Positions 33,266 to 41,949 of a stretch of DNA of 64,000 bases are shown here, one piece after another. The stretch comes from Heritagella caecorum (lineage in GTDB: Bacteria > Bacillota > Clostridia > Oscillospirales > Acutalibacteraceae). The stretch spans positions 62,001 to 126,000 of the forward strand of contig CAJFQL010000001.1 in the NCBI GenBank assembly GCA_904419035.1, in the 5' to 3' direction. Each line of letters opens with the position of its first letter. Positions within the stretch are counted from its first letter, which is position 1. The notes beneath the pieces were generated by a model. That model saw only the letters and a list, made by a program, of their open reading frames with translations, searched no databases and was not told the DNA's origin. A program made the position numbers and the translations under genes.

Positions 33266-33412
33266 ACAAAAAACACGGGCAGTTTTCTGCCCGTGTGTCA
33301 ATGCAAAAGGAACATTTTCCTCTCCGAAAAGAGGAATGTGCTTTTTTATTGACCCGTTTCAGGCAGAACTGCACAGGTGAGGGACATCGTTCAATGCCCT
33401 TCTTTGTTTTCC
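33266..33412 (-). ncRNA. L20-type leader with attenuator upstream of infC
   Basis: The transcript from the promoter at 33419-33447 first forms AGGGCAT/ATGTCCCT, then a long hairpin of ACATTCCTCTT against AGAGGAAAATGT (33312-33339). It ends in a perfect terminator hairpin ACACGGGCAG/CTGCCCGTGT (33273-33296) followed by TTTTTT, about 40 bases before the infC start. This matches the known Firmicute arrangement in which L20 binds the leader and favours termination. The match to the L20 family is by position and shape, not by covariance search. Confidence 0.7.
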
Positions 33413-33418
33413 TAAAAT

Positions 33419-33447
33419 ATTATACGCGTCTATGCTGGGAAAGTCAA
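33419..33447 (-). promoter_or_regulatory. Sigma-A promoter of the infC operon
   Basis: TTGACT (33442-33447), a 17-base spacer and consensus TATAAT (33419-33424) lie on the minus strand. The -35 hexamer overlaps the addA stop codon at 33444-33446, so the promoter is embedded in the end of addA. Confidence 0.85.
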
Positions 33448-36400
33448 GGCTTTTTTTCTACTTTTTCTTCGCATACCGGCCTCCCCAGGAAGAAGGAATA
33501 GAGGTATGTTTCCTTCACCTTTTTTTGAAAGATCTTTTCCAGCGCCATGCGATAGAGGGTCACCTGCGAGTGGTACCGCTGCCAAAGCTGATCCGGCGTA
33601 ACACCCCGGTCCGTTTTGTAATCGATCAAAACAAGGCCATCGGGCTCTTCGAACAGGCAGTCTATCGCCCCCTGTAATAAAATCGGGCTATGGCGCGCTT
33701 CCTCACTTTGTAGTTCCGGGTGAGTATAGCCTGCTTCAATCCGGGCGGCAAACCGGTATTCCCGCCAAAGATTGTCGGCTTTTAGCGCGCGTTGGCCAAG
33801 ATCACTGGTAAAAAAGCTGCGAATTGCCTCCCAATCCAGCAGGGCAAAACTCTTTTCATCCAAAAAGCCTTCTTTTTGCAGCCGTTCCCCTTCCTCCATG
33901 GGATGAAGGGCGGCCGCATGATAGTCGGCAAACTGCATGAATTGGTGCATTGCGTTGCCGCGATCCGCCCCGCTCGCTTTGCCACTCGATAAGAAACGGG
34001 GTTTTACAAGCAGAGCCTGCGCTTCTTCGTTTTCCCGTTGGGCGATTTCCGATGCCGTCACTTTGGCTTCCAGCCCGGTTAGTTCTTCGGAATCGTAGAC
34101 AAACCGGATTTTTTCCACCATGTCGGCTACTTGCTGTTCCCGAGGTGCAAAAACCGGCGTCAGAGTATCGTCTTTCGCTTCTTCCTTTTGGGATAAAGGC
34201 GCCACCAGATGGAAAGAAACCGGTGTGGCATCTTCGGTACAGACATAACCACCTTCCAGATGAAATTTATCCCGCCACACAGCCGCATCCGGATGGCGAA
34301 GCAAGCAGCTCAACAGCCATTCTTCCACACTGCGGGCCTTCCGCAAGGCATAAGGGGGAATCTTTTGCCCCGTGCCACCGTGAGAATACGCTTTGCGCAA
34401 GGAGTTTTCGGCCTGGTCGGCCGTCATCACGAGCAAAAGTTTTTCTTTTGCGCGGGTCAGCGCTACATACAATATGCGCATTTCTTCCGAATATTGGTCC
34501 TGTGTTTTCTTCAATAGGACCATATTACGCACAAACGACGTACCTTTTTCCGGGGCCAGCCCCACCCCCATTTGCGGATCTAATACCACCGACTGGGCTT
34601 CACTGTGAAACCGGTGGCCGCAACCGGCGAGAATCACTACCGGGAATTCCAGCCCTTTTGACTTGTGGATACTCATGAGCGCGACCCCTTTTTCGCTGCC
34701 GCCTCCTCCCGTTTCCAAAAGCGGGCCGCTCCCTTTTTCCAGCTTTTCCACATACCGCAAGAAACCGGAAAGCCCCGTGCGCGTCCCCTGCTCGTAATGT
34801 CCGGCAAAGTCCAGAAGCTGATACAAGTGATCCCGCCGGGTTTCCCCCTCGGGCAACGCCTGCATCAGCGGCAAAAGCCGCGTACACCGGAACAGATATA
34901 GCAAAAATTGATCGGCCCGCATTACGGCCGCTGCTGCCCGGTATGTTTGCAAATTCTGCAACAGTTTTTGGGCGCGCTCGTCGGTTTCGGCACTTTTTAC
35001 GACAGCCGTATACAGGGAGCCAAACGGCTGCAACAGCCGGATACGGGCTACCTCGTCCGAAGAAAAGCCGTAGAGAGCGCTCATCATCACGCTGAGCAGG
35101 GGAATTTCCCGGGTGGGGTTATCAATCACCCGCAAAAGCGAAAGGGCCAGCGAAATTTCGGGGGTTTTAAAAAAGCTGCTTTCATCGCTGGCACAGGCAT
35201 GAAGCCCGGCCCGGTTCAGTTCCTGGGCATACAGCGGCGCCATGGACTGCACCGTGCGCAGCAAGATACAGAAATCTTCTTCCCTAGCTTTGCGGGGCCC
35301 GGCTTTATCCGTCACCTGGAACCCCTCTTCAATCATTTGGCGGATGCGGTGGGCAATCAGTCGTCCTTCCAGCACTGCGTCTGCTTCCTTATTTTCGGGG
35401 TCAAGGCTGCGGTCAATGAGCCAGCATTCCGGTTCATACCCTTGGGCGGGCGCATACAATGTGGACCCACAGACCAGTTTTTCCTGCCCCTCATAAGCCA
35501 CGTCCCCTACCGATTCGCTCATGATTTGGGAAAAGACAAAGTTCGAAAAATCGGTCACCGTCTGGCGGGACCGGAAATTGCGGTCCAGCACCACACAGCC
35601 CGGATAAACCGCGGGGGCTTTCTGTACCGGTTGAAAAGTTTTGCGGTAGCGAATGAAGATTTGGGGCATGGCCTGGCGGAAGCTATAGATACTCTGTTTC
35701 ACATCCCCCACAAAAAAGAGGTTCTTTTCCTCCCTCGATACGGCGCGGAAAATCGTATCCTGGGTTTCGTTGGTATCCTGATATTCATCCACCATCACTT
35801 CGTCAAAGCGGGACGAAACCATCTTGGCTGCCTGGGTCCGGCGGAAGGAACCGTCGGTTCCTTTTTCACACAGAATTTGCAGGGCCCAATGTTCCAAGTC
35901 GTCATAATCGGCCAGTTTTTGTTCCTGTTTACAATTGGCAAACAGCACCCGGTACCGGGTAACCAATCGGAAAATTTCCCGCACAATCTGCGCGCTGCCG
36001 CTGATTTCCCGTTTGATCTGTTCTTCCGGCACACAAAAAGCGTCTCCGTTTTCCTTTTCCAAATTGGAAGCGGCGATCCTTTGAAAATCTGCCTTCATTT
36101 CGTCAAACAGGTCTTTCATCATCACCCGCAACGGATGATCCGTGGGGTATTTTTCCGCCAGTTTGCCCCGGAAGGCTTTGGGGCGTCCCAGCAAACACTG
36201 ACCGGCCTGTTCCCAAAACTCCTGCCATGGGGCGTTTCCTACTTGCTGAGGGATACGCTTTAGCTGGTCCTGCAGCGATAATAGCGGTTCCGCATATGCA
36301 TTCCATATATCGGGTTCTTCCTGCAAAAGGGAAATCCACAGCGGAATGCTGTCCCGGTAAAAGGCCGCCATATCCACCGCCTGCTGCATAGCTTTTTGCC

Positions 36401-37031
36401 CCCATACCGTTTCGCCGGCGGGTATATCGGGATTATACATATCGCTCATCTCTTCCATCCACACTTCGGGGAAAGGATGGGACGAAACAAAGTCGTTAAC
36501 CTGGAAAATGACCTTTTCCATCAAGGAATCACTGCGGTCGGTACTGAAAAGATCGGCAAAGCGCAGAAAGTCTTCGCTGCTTTCCGCATAGTTTTCTTCC
36601 AGAAGTTGATCCATGGCATCGGCTCGCAAGAGCGCCAGTTCGTTTTCGTCGCCAATACGGAAATCATTTAAGCCCGGCAGCTTATAGGAAAACTCCCGCA
36701 CCAATTCGGCACAAAAGCTATGTACCGTGCTGATTTTGGCCTGCTGCAGCAAAAGCAGCTGTTTTTTTAGCCGGGTATTCCCCGGGTCCTGCAGCAAAAG
36801 ATCGGAAAGGGCTTTGTGCACCCGGGTGCGCATTTCCCCGGCTGCCTTCCGGGAAAACGTGACCATCAAAATGCGGTCAATACTACCCGGATGATCGGGG
36901 GCGGTAATCCGGTCGATCATACGCTGCACCAGTACCGCGGTTTTGCCGCTGCCCGCGGCTGCGGACACTAACAGCGTACCGTCGCGGCTGTCAATCGCCA
37001 GTTTCTGGGCCGGCGTCCATTGGGTTGCCAT
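33444..37031 (-). CDS. addA: ATP-dependent helicase/nuclease subunit AddA
   Basis: AddA is the 3'-5' helicase and nuclease subunit of AddAB, the Gram-positive counterpart of RecBCD for double-strand-break processing. The 1195-residue protein has a UvrD-type helicase core: Walker A AAAGSGKTAVLVQR near 19-32, DEYQDTNE, GDVKQSIYSFRQA, SIHKSKGLEFPVV and YVALTRAKEKL. The C-terminal nuclease domain has GNAMHQFMQF and LIDYKTD with the catalytic Asp and Lys. GGAGG precedes the ATG, which lies 41 bases inside the end of addB. Confidence 0.97.
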   Translation of the reverse strand: MATQWTPAQKLAIDSRDGTLLVSAAAGSGKTAVLVQRMIDRITAPDHPGSIDRILMVTFSRKAAGEMRTRVHKALSDLLLQDPGNTRLKKQLLLLQQAKISTVHSFCAELVREFSYKLPGLNDFRIGDENELALLRADAMDQLLEENYAESSEDFLRFADLFSTDRSDSLMEKVIFQVNDFVSSHPFPEVWMEEMSDMYNPDIPAGETVWGQKAMQQAVDMAAFYRDSIPLWISLLQEEPDIWNAYAEPLLSLQDQLKRIPQQVGNAPWQEFWEQAGQCLLGRPKAFRGKLAEKYPTDHPLRVMMKDLFDEMKADFQRIAASNLEKENGDAFCVPEEQIKREISGSAQIVREIFRLVTRYRVLFANCKQEQKLADYDDLEHWALQILCEKGTDGSFRRTQAAKMVSSRFDEVMVDEYQDTNETQDTIFRAVSREEKNLFFVGDVKQSIYSFRQAMPQIFIRYRKTFQPVQKAPAVYPGCVVLDRNFRSRQTVTDFSNFVFSQIMSESVGDVAYEGQEKLVCGSTLYAPAQGYEPECWLIDRSLDPENKEADAVLEGRLIAHRIRQMIEEGFQVTDKAGPRKAREEDFCILLRTVQSMAPLYAQELNRAGLHACASDESSFFKTPEISLALSLLRVIDNPTREIPLLSVMMSALYGFSSDEVARIRLLQPFGSLYTAVVKSAETDERAQKLLQNLQTYRAAAAVMRADQFLLYLFRCTRLLPLMQALPEGETRRDHLYQLLDFAGHYEQGTRTGLSGFLRYVEKLEKGSGPLLETGGGGSEKGVALMSIHKSKGLEFPVVILAGCGHRFHSEAQSVVLDPQMGVGLAPEKGTSFVRNMVLLKKTQDQYSEEMRILYVALTRAKEKLLLVMTADQAENSLRKAYSHGGTGQKIPPYALRKARSVEEWLLSCLLRHPDAAVWRDKFHLEGGYVCTEDATPVSFHLVAPLSQKEEAKDDTLTPVFAPREQQVADMVEKIRFVYDSEELTGLEAKVTASEIAQRENEEAQALLVKPRFLSSGKASGADRGNAMHQFMQFADYHAAALHPMEEGERLQKEGFLDEKSFALLDWEAIRSFFTSDLGQRALKADNLWREYRFAARIEAGYTHPELQSEEARHSPILLQGAIDCLFEEPDGLVLIDYKTDRGVTPDQLWQRYHSQVTLYRMALEKIFQKKVKETYLYSFFLGRPVCEEKVEKKP

Positions 37032-40000
37032 GGGACGAACCTCCTTCCATTTCTTCGGCCATCAGTTGTAAGACATCTTCTTTGGACATTTTGGGTTTTT
37101 CCGGTTCCAAGCGGCCAAACTCCTTTTCACACACGGCATAATAAGGACAATACGTGCAACCGTTTTCGCGGATGAGCAGCGGATCCGGCTGAATATTCCC
37201 CTCCCCCAATTCCTGGGCCATTTTTTCCACCCGGCTTTTTGTATACGCCAGGGCCATGCGCAGCCCGCTTTCACTGATAATCCGGCTGGTTTTGGCAAAT
37301 GACCCGTTTTTCAATTTGGAAACAGGAATAAAGGTACCCTTTCTGTTTTCTTCGTACGTGTGGTCCATGTGAGTAAGGACATGGTCGTTTTCCACCAGAA
37401 TACCATTCATACGGTTGGAGGCCTCTTCTTTTTTCGGGGTGCGAATGGGCATATATAAAATACCGGCCGGGGTAAATAAGTCCTTTTCCACAATGGCGCA
37501 CAAATATAGCATCATCTGCAAGTTCATACCCGACAGCATTTGCGATAGCTCAAATTCTTTCTGCCCCGTTTTGTAGTCGATAATACGCACATAAGTTTTC
37601 CCATCCAGCGCACAAAGATCGATGCGGTCAATTTTGCCCCCCACTTCCATTTCACCGCCATCCGGCAGCGAAATTTTGAGGGTATCCACCTTACCCTCTC
37701 CCAATTCTTCCTCAAACCAGGTGGGAACAAAATCAGTCGCTTTCAGTTCTTCGACAGCATACCGGGCCACTTCTCCGATAACTACACGGTAATGCTTAAA
37801 TAGCGCCCGGAAACGGGCGGTCTGTTCTTCCAAACCTCCCAGTGTTTCTTCGGCGTACGTATCCATCCACGTATCCACCAGCTCTTGCAGGCTATCTTCT
37901 AAGCCCGGATCTTTCGCCAGCTGCGGCAGTACGTGCTCGAGAACATAATGCGCCAAATTGCCGTATTGCAAAGCGTTGAGCTGCGCAGGCAGTGGCTCCC
38001 GAATATGCAGCCCATAGCGGCAAAAATAGCGGAACGGACACTTATAGTAGGTTTCAATCTGCGTGGCCGAAATTTTCTGGCCCCAGAAGAGCTGCCGCGC
38101 CGTCTCTTTATTTTCTATACGGCTGCCTACCCCGCGATGCGAAAGCACAATGGCCTGCACATCTTCCTGGCATTCCGGCAACAAGGCAGCCGCTTCGCAT
38201 AAATCGGCAGCCAACTGGGAACGTTCCTCCCGGCGCAGGGCAAATTGCGACAAAAATGTCTCTTTGGACGAGAGCGTTATCGCTTCGGGCAATTCCCGCA
38301 CGTTTTCGATCCGCACTTTTGGGAAAATGGTTTGCAGCTGGGTCATAATCTCCGACGGGCTATTTTCCTCCTGGCCGCTCCACAGCGGGTAGCTGACCAC
38401 CACATCTTCTGACGCGGCACACAGAGCCATGTACGTTGACAGCCTTTCTTCGAGCATGGCTTCTTCCGATGTGTTGCGCAGTTCCAGCCCGCACCGGATC
38501 AGTTCCCGGCGTTCGCTTTCGCTGAGCATGCCGCCGTTTTCACTAATCGCCCGGGGGAATTTTCCCAAAACGGCCCCCAGAATCAGCACCCCTTTGGGGG
38601 TACCGGGACGCATGCGCCCCGCTACGGAAACGGTCACTTCATCCAAATGCTGCGGAATGCTGGAAAGATCCTGTCCGCGGAAAATCTGGCGCAAAAAGTA
38701 GCTGTAGCGGGCCGGGGGAATTTCTCTTTCGCCCAAGGCGGCGTCGGTTTGATCGAGCACTTCCATCAGGGTATTCCACAACCGGGCTTGCAGGCGGCTG
38801 TCTTCCAGCCGTCCGCCTTCCCGCAAGGAAGACGCCAATTTCGGGAGCGTAACTTCTACCTGATAATCCTGCAAAAGCTCATAAACCGCCCGGCAGAGCG
38901 CATGGCCGGACGGATGTTTTAGTTTTTCGGAAAACGCAAGCAGCGGCTCCATAATCTGTTTGCGGCAGGCTTCCAGTTTCGTCAGTTCCATTTTTTGGTT
39001 ATCGGAAAAATCCCGCACAAACCCCGCCGGATTGTGCACCCAGGGCTTTTTCCAGTTTTTGCCCCGGATGTCCCACAAAAAGACATAGTTTTCCACACGG
39101 GCCACGTCTTCCTCTTCCAAAGGCAGCAAACCACTTTTTACCACCGCCAGTACGTCATCGGTACGGAACCCGTACTGCACACAGTCAAACGCCGACAAGA
39201 CAAGCCGCATAAGCGGTTCGCTTTCCACCGGCGCCGGCCGGTCCAGAAAAACGGGAATTTCGTACTGATCAAACGCCGCTTGCAAGGCGTTTTGGTATTC
39301 GTTTTCATCCCGCACCACAACGGTAATATCGCGGTAATGCCAGCCCCGCTTCTGTACGTAATCGCGAATCAAAGCACCGGCCGCCATGCATTCTTCGTAG
39401 CGGCCGGCTGCGCGGAACAGCCGGATATGCTCGGGTTCATGATCAAACGGTTCCGGACCGGTGCGGAAAAACCCTTTTTCCAGGCAGCCCATTTCCTCGT
39501 TGTGGAAACGGGGCCGATCCGTTAAATACTTTGGTGGCGCCACCGGTATGCCGTTTTGCGCGGCCATGCGCCGCAGCACACCGGCGGTACGGCAAGCCGG
39601 TGCAAACAAGGTGTCGTCACCGGGCGCTAGCCCCAACCGGTCCGTACAAAGGGTCACGATCATATCCTGGCAGCGCCGCAGCAACAGTTCCAATATTTTA
39701 TTTTCCGGCTGGGTAAACCCGTGGAACGAATCCACAAGGATAACCGCATCACGAAAAATCTCGGGATGTGCCGCTAGTTGTTCCGCTAAGCGTTCCAAAT
39801 CATCCTGGGGATCCAAATAACTTTGCCGCACGTATGTATTGAACGCTTCCAGCACCAGGGCGATTTCTTTTCCCTTTTCCTGCAGGGAAGAAAGCGTACT
39901 GGACCGGGCCGCCGCCGAAAGATCGTTCGGGTGCACATCACAGCTTTTCATTTCCCGGGAAACATCCAGCAGCTGCTGGACCAGCTCACCGCCGGAAGAT

Positions 40001-40326
40001 TTCCCCTGCAAAAGCATGAGCTGGTCTTTGACATCGTCCAAGGCGAGATTCATCAAAATATACCGTCCGGTATCGTCCAAACGCTGCCCTTGGGGTTTGC
40101 CCACTTGCCGGGCAATCCGGTCGGGCAACCGGGCAAAACTGGTAATGGCCAGCTGGGCAAAAAAATGTTCGCCGTACGTTTCCAGCACCGCTTTTTCTGT
40201 TTCAAAGGAGTACTGTTCAGGCACGATCAGTAAAACTTCTTTGCCCGCTTTGGCGGCTTCTACCAGCATGGAGCGGGCCGTGTAAGTCTTCCCGCTACCG
40301 GCAGGCCCTAAAATGAATTGCAGCAT
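36991..40326 (-). CDS. addB: ATP-dependent helicase/deoxyribonuclease subunit AddB
   Basis: AddB is the second nuclease subunit and Chi-recognition partner of AddA. The 1111-residue protein has a Walker A GPAGSGKT at 7-14, a degenerate helicase core as is typical for AddB, and a RecB-type nuclease domain with IDRIDL and IIDYKTGQKEF. The Fe-S cluster cysteines are present: one in YYKCPFRYF before the nuclease domain and C-x2-C-x5-C (CTYCPYYAVC) near the end. It overlaps addA by 41 bases. AAAGGAG precedes the ATG. Confidence 0.96.
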   Translation of the reverse strand: MLQFILGPAGSGKTYTARSMLVEAAKAGKEVLLIVPEQYSFETEKAVLETYGEHFFAQLAITSFARLPDRIARQVGKPQGQRLDDTGRYILMNLALDDVKDQLMLLQGKSSGGELVQQLLDVSREMKSCDVHPNDLSAAARSSTLSSLQEKGKEIALVLEAFNTYVRQSYLDPQDDLERLAEQLAAHPEIFRDAVILVDSFHGFTQPENKILELLLRRCQDMIVTLCTDRLGLAPGDDTLFAPACRTAGVLRRMAAQNGIPVAPPKYLTDRPRFHNEEMGCLEKGFFRTGPEPFDHEPEHIRLFRAAGRYEECMAAGALIRDYVQKRGWHYRDITVVVRDENEYQNALQAAFDQYEIPVFLDRPAPVESEPLMRLVLSAFDCVQYGFRTDDVLAVVKSGLLPLEEEDVARVENYVFLWDIRGKNWKKPWVHNPAGFVRDFSDNQKMELTKLEACRKQIMEPLLAFSEKLKHPSGHALCRAVYELLQDYQVEVTLPKLASSLREGGRLEDSRLQARLWNTLMEVLDQTDAALGEREIPPARYSYFLRQIFRGQDLSSIPQHLDEVTVSVAGRMRPGTPKGVLILGAVLGKFPRAISENGGMLSESERRELIRCGLELRNTSEEAMLEERLSTYMALCAASEDVVVSYPLWSGQEENSPSEIMTQLQTIFPKVRIENVRELPEAITLSSKETFLSQFALRREERSQLAADLCEAAALLPECQEDVQAIVLSHRGVGSRIENKETARQLFWGQKISATQIETYYKCPFRYFCRYGLHIREPLPAQLNALQYGNLAHYVLEHVLPQLAKDPGLEDSLQELVDTWMDTYAEETLGGLEEQTARFRALFKHYRVVIGEVARYAVEELKATDFVPTWFEEELGEGKVDTLKISLPDGGEMEVGGKIDRIDLCALDGKTYVRIIDYKTGQKEFELSQMLSGMNLQMMLYLCAIVEKDLFTPAGILYMPIRTPKKEEASNRMNGILVENDHVLTHMDHTYEENRKGTFIPVSKLKNGSFAKTSRIISESGLRMALAYTKSRVEKMAQELGEGNIQPDPLLIRENGCTYCPYYAVCEKEFGRLEPEKPKMSKEDVLQLMAEEMEGGSSHGNPMDAGPETGD

Positions 40327-40356
40327 GGCTTTTCTTCTCCTTTCTTACCCTTGGAA

Positions 40357-41001
40357 TCAGGAACCCCCAAACGATCCCTCCAGCCACTGGGCCGCTTCTT
40401 GCGCCCATTCCCACACACGGAACCGGTAATCGGTGGGAGATGTACGAATCAGTTCGGTTTCGGCTTCGGTAAAGTTTTGTTCCGGCGTTTCACTCACGGC
40501 CGGAAGGCAAAGGGATGGAAACATGACACACCACCAATTGTGCCCCCGCCCTTCTCCCAAACGGATGGTCAGCGAACGATACGTACCGGCCGGCAGGGTA
40601 AATACTTGCCCCTCCGAATCCGTATAGGTACGGGTGGGAAAATACTCGGTGCAAAATTCGGCCTGTACCGTCTGCTGACACCCCTGCTTTTTGACTTCAT
40701 CCCGGGCCGCTTTTAGAATTTGTGGCATGGCCTCGCTTAATACTTGTTCGGCTTCCTGGGGACTATGAAGATCATGGAGCAGCGGCGCCGTTTCCTCTAA
40801 AATGCGGTCGCGCACTTGCAGTTTTAGCTGCTGGTCACTATCCTCATCGGAATTTGCCAGAATGTGAAGCCGAAGCACCCGGCCCCCCAGTTCTTCACTT
40901 TCAGCGGCAAAAAAAGAAAATTGCCCGCAAATAATGAGAAGCACCGTCAGGATCAGAGCCCGCACGCCGCGTTTTTTATCCCATAAAGAAAGTTTTGTCA
41001 T
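40357..41001 (-). CDS. spoIIR: Stage II sporulation protein R
   Basis: SpoIIR is made in the forespore under sigma-F and signals SpoIIGA to process pro-sigma-E in the mother cell. The 214-residue product has one N-terminal membrane segment or signal (about 12-32) and family motifs LRLHILANSDEDSDQQLKLQVRD in two pieces, EFFPTRTYT-like CTEYFPTRTY, LPAGTYRSLTIRLG and GHNWWCVMFPSLC. I use the ATG at 41001; the longer frame from 41052 contains a hairpin and a possible promoter. The AGGGG ribosome binding site lies inside a 14-bp hairpin (41005-41040), so translation from read-through transcripts is probably blocked. It follows ispE. Confidence 0.93.
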   Translation of the reverse strand: MTKLSLWDKKRGVRALILTVLLIICGQFSFFAAESEELGGRVLRLHILANSDEDSDQQLKLQVRDRILEETAPLLHDLHSPQEAEQVLSEAMPQILKAARDEVKKQGCQQTVQAEFCTEYFPTRTYTDSEGQVFTLPAGTYRSLTIRLGEGRGHNWWCVMFPSLCLPAVSETPEQNFTEAETELIRTSPTDYRFRVWEWAQEAAQWLEGSFGGS

Positions 41002-41004
41002 AAA

Positions 41005-41061
41005 AACATCCCCTCTGTCATTCGGTACAGAGAGGATGTTCCTATAGGACACATTTTATAC
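41005..41061 (-). promoter_or_regulatory. spoIIR control region: ribosome-binding-site hairpin overlapping a candidate sigma-F promoter
   Basis: On the minus-strand RNA, AACATCCTCTCTGT (41040 to 41027) pairs with ACAGAGGGGATGTT (41018 to 41005), 14 pairs with one wobble, around an 8-base loop. The 3' arm holds the spoIIR AGGGG and is followed by TTTTT and the ATG. Upstream, GTATA (41057-41061) and GGAACATCCT (41042 to 41033), 14 bases apart, weakly resemble a sigma-F promoter. Its start point would fall at the base of the loop and omit the 5' arm. Confidence 0.55.
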
Positions 41062-41928
41062 AGGCCCTAAAAAAGAATCTGCCACCGGCCGGCAAACAAA
41101 GCACCGTCCATAAGGGCGCAGGTTCTTCCGAGCCGCAAAAGCGGTATCTAAGGTAGAGAAAACCCCAAATACGACCGAGCCGCTTCCCGTCATACAGGCC
41201 CCGGCTGCACCACTCTGCTTCATGGCAGCCACAATGCATGCAATCCGTTCATCCTGCAACACCGTTTCAAATCGGTTTCCTACGTAGGTGGCTACATCCA
41301 GTAAATCTCCCTTTCGCACGGCCTGCTCCACCGAGGGCGTAAACAAGGAGGGAGGAATGGGAGCTGCATCACTTTTTGCAAAAGCCTGCGGAGTAGAAAT
41401 ACCAAAGGGCGGTTTACACAAAACAAAGATACCTTCTGATAAAGTAGGCAGCGGTGTGAGAATTTCCCCTACCCCCTCTGCTTTTTGCGTGCCGCCTCGC
41501 ACACAAAACGGCACATCAGCCCCCAAGGTTAGCCCAATCCGGCACAGTTCTTCTTCCGTTAACGGATACGCAAACAGCCGGTTCATCAGACGCAGCACAG
41601 CGGCCGCATCACTGCTGCCGCCGCCCATACCGGCCTGGGAAGGAATCTGTTTTTGCAAATGGAGGGTAATCCCCCGTTCTGTTTCCCCGATTGCATGCAG
41701 AAAGGCATGGGCCGCCTTTACGCACAGATTATCATCGCCGGCCGGCAGGGGATTCCCTTCCAGCGTGAGGGTTACACGGCCGTCCTGTGTCAGGGAAGCA
41801 AATAGCGTATCGTGTAAGGACACCGACTGCATTACCATTTGCAAAAGATGGTACCCGTTTTCCTGCTTTCCCACAATATCCAGCGATAAATTCAGTTTTC
41901 CAAAGGCGTATTCAAAGGTATCCCACAT
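41056..41928 (-). CDS. ispE: 4-diphosphocytidyl-2-C-methyl-D-erythritol kinase
   Basis: IspE phosphorylates CDP-methylerythritol in the MEP isoprenoid pathway. The 290-residue GHMP kinase begins MWDTFEYAFGKLNLSLDIVG, in which GKLNLSLDI is the substrate-binding motif. It has the ATP loop PSQAGMGGGSSDAAA and a C-terminal MTGSGSVVFG. The frame extends to 41943, but GGGGAGG is spaced for the ATG at 41928. It precedes spoIIR in the same direction, a pairing seen in other clostridia. Confidence 0.94.
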   Translation of the reverse strand: MWDTFEYAFGKLNLSLDIVGKQENGYHLLQMVMQSVSLHDTLFASLTQDGRVTLTLEGNPLPAGDDNLCVKAAHAFLHAIGETERGITLHLQKQIPSQAGMGGGSSDAAAVLRLMNRLFAYPLTEEELCRIGLTLGADVPFCVRGGTQKAEGVGEILTPLPTLSEGIFVLCKPPFGISTPQAFAKSDAAPIPPSLFTPSVEQAVRKGDLLDVATYVGNRFETVLQDERIACIVAAMKQSGAAGACMTGSGSVVFGVFSTLDTAFAARKNLRPYGRCFVCRPVADSFLGPV

Positions 41929-41949
41929 AGAGAGCCTCCCCATGACTTA

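Noticed and set aside
34908..36263. Plus-strand open frame of 451 codons
   Set aside because: Antisense to addA and without any recognisable protein feature.
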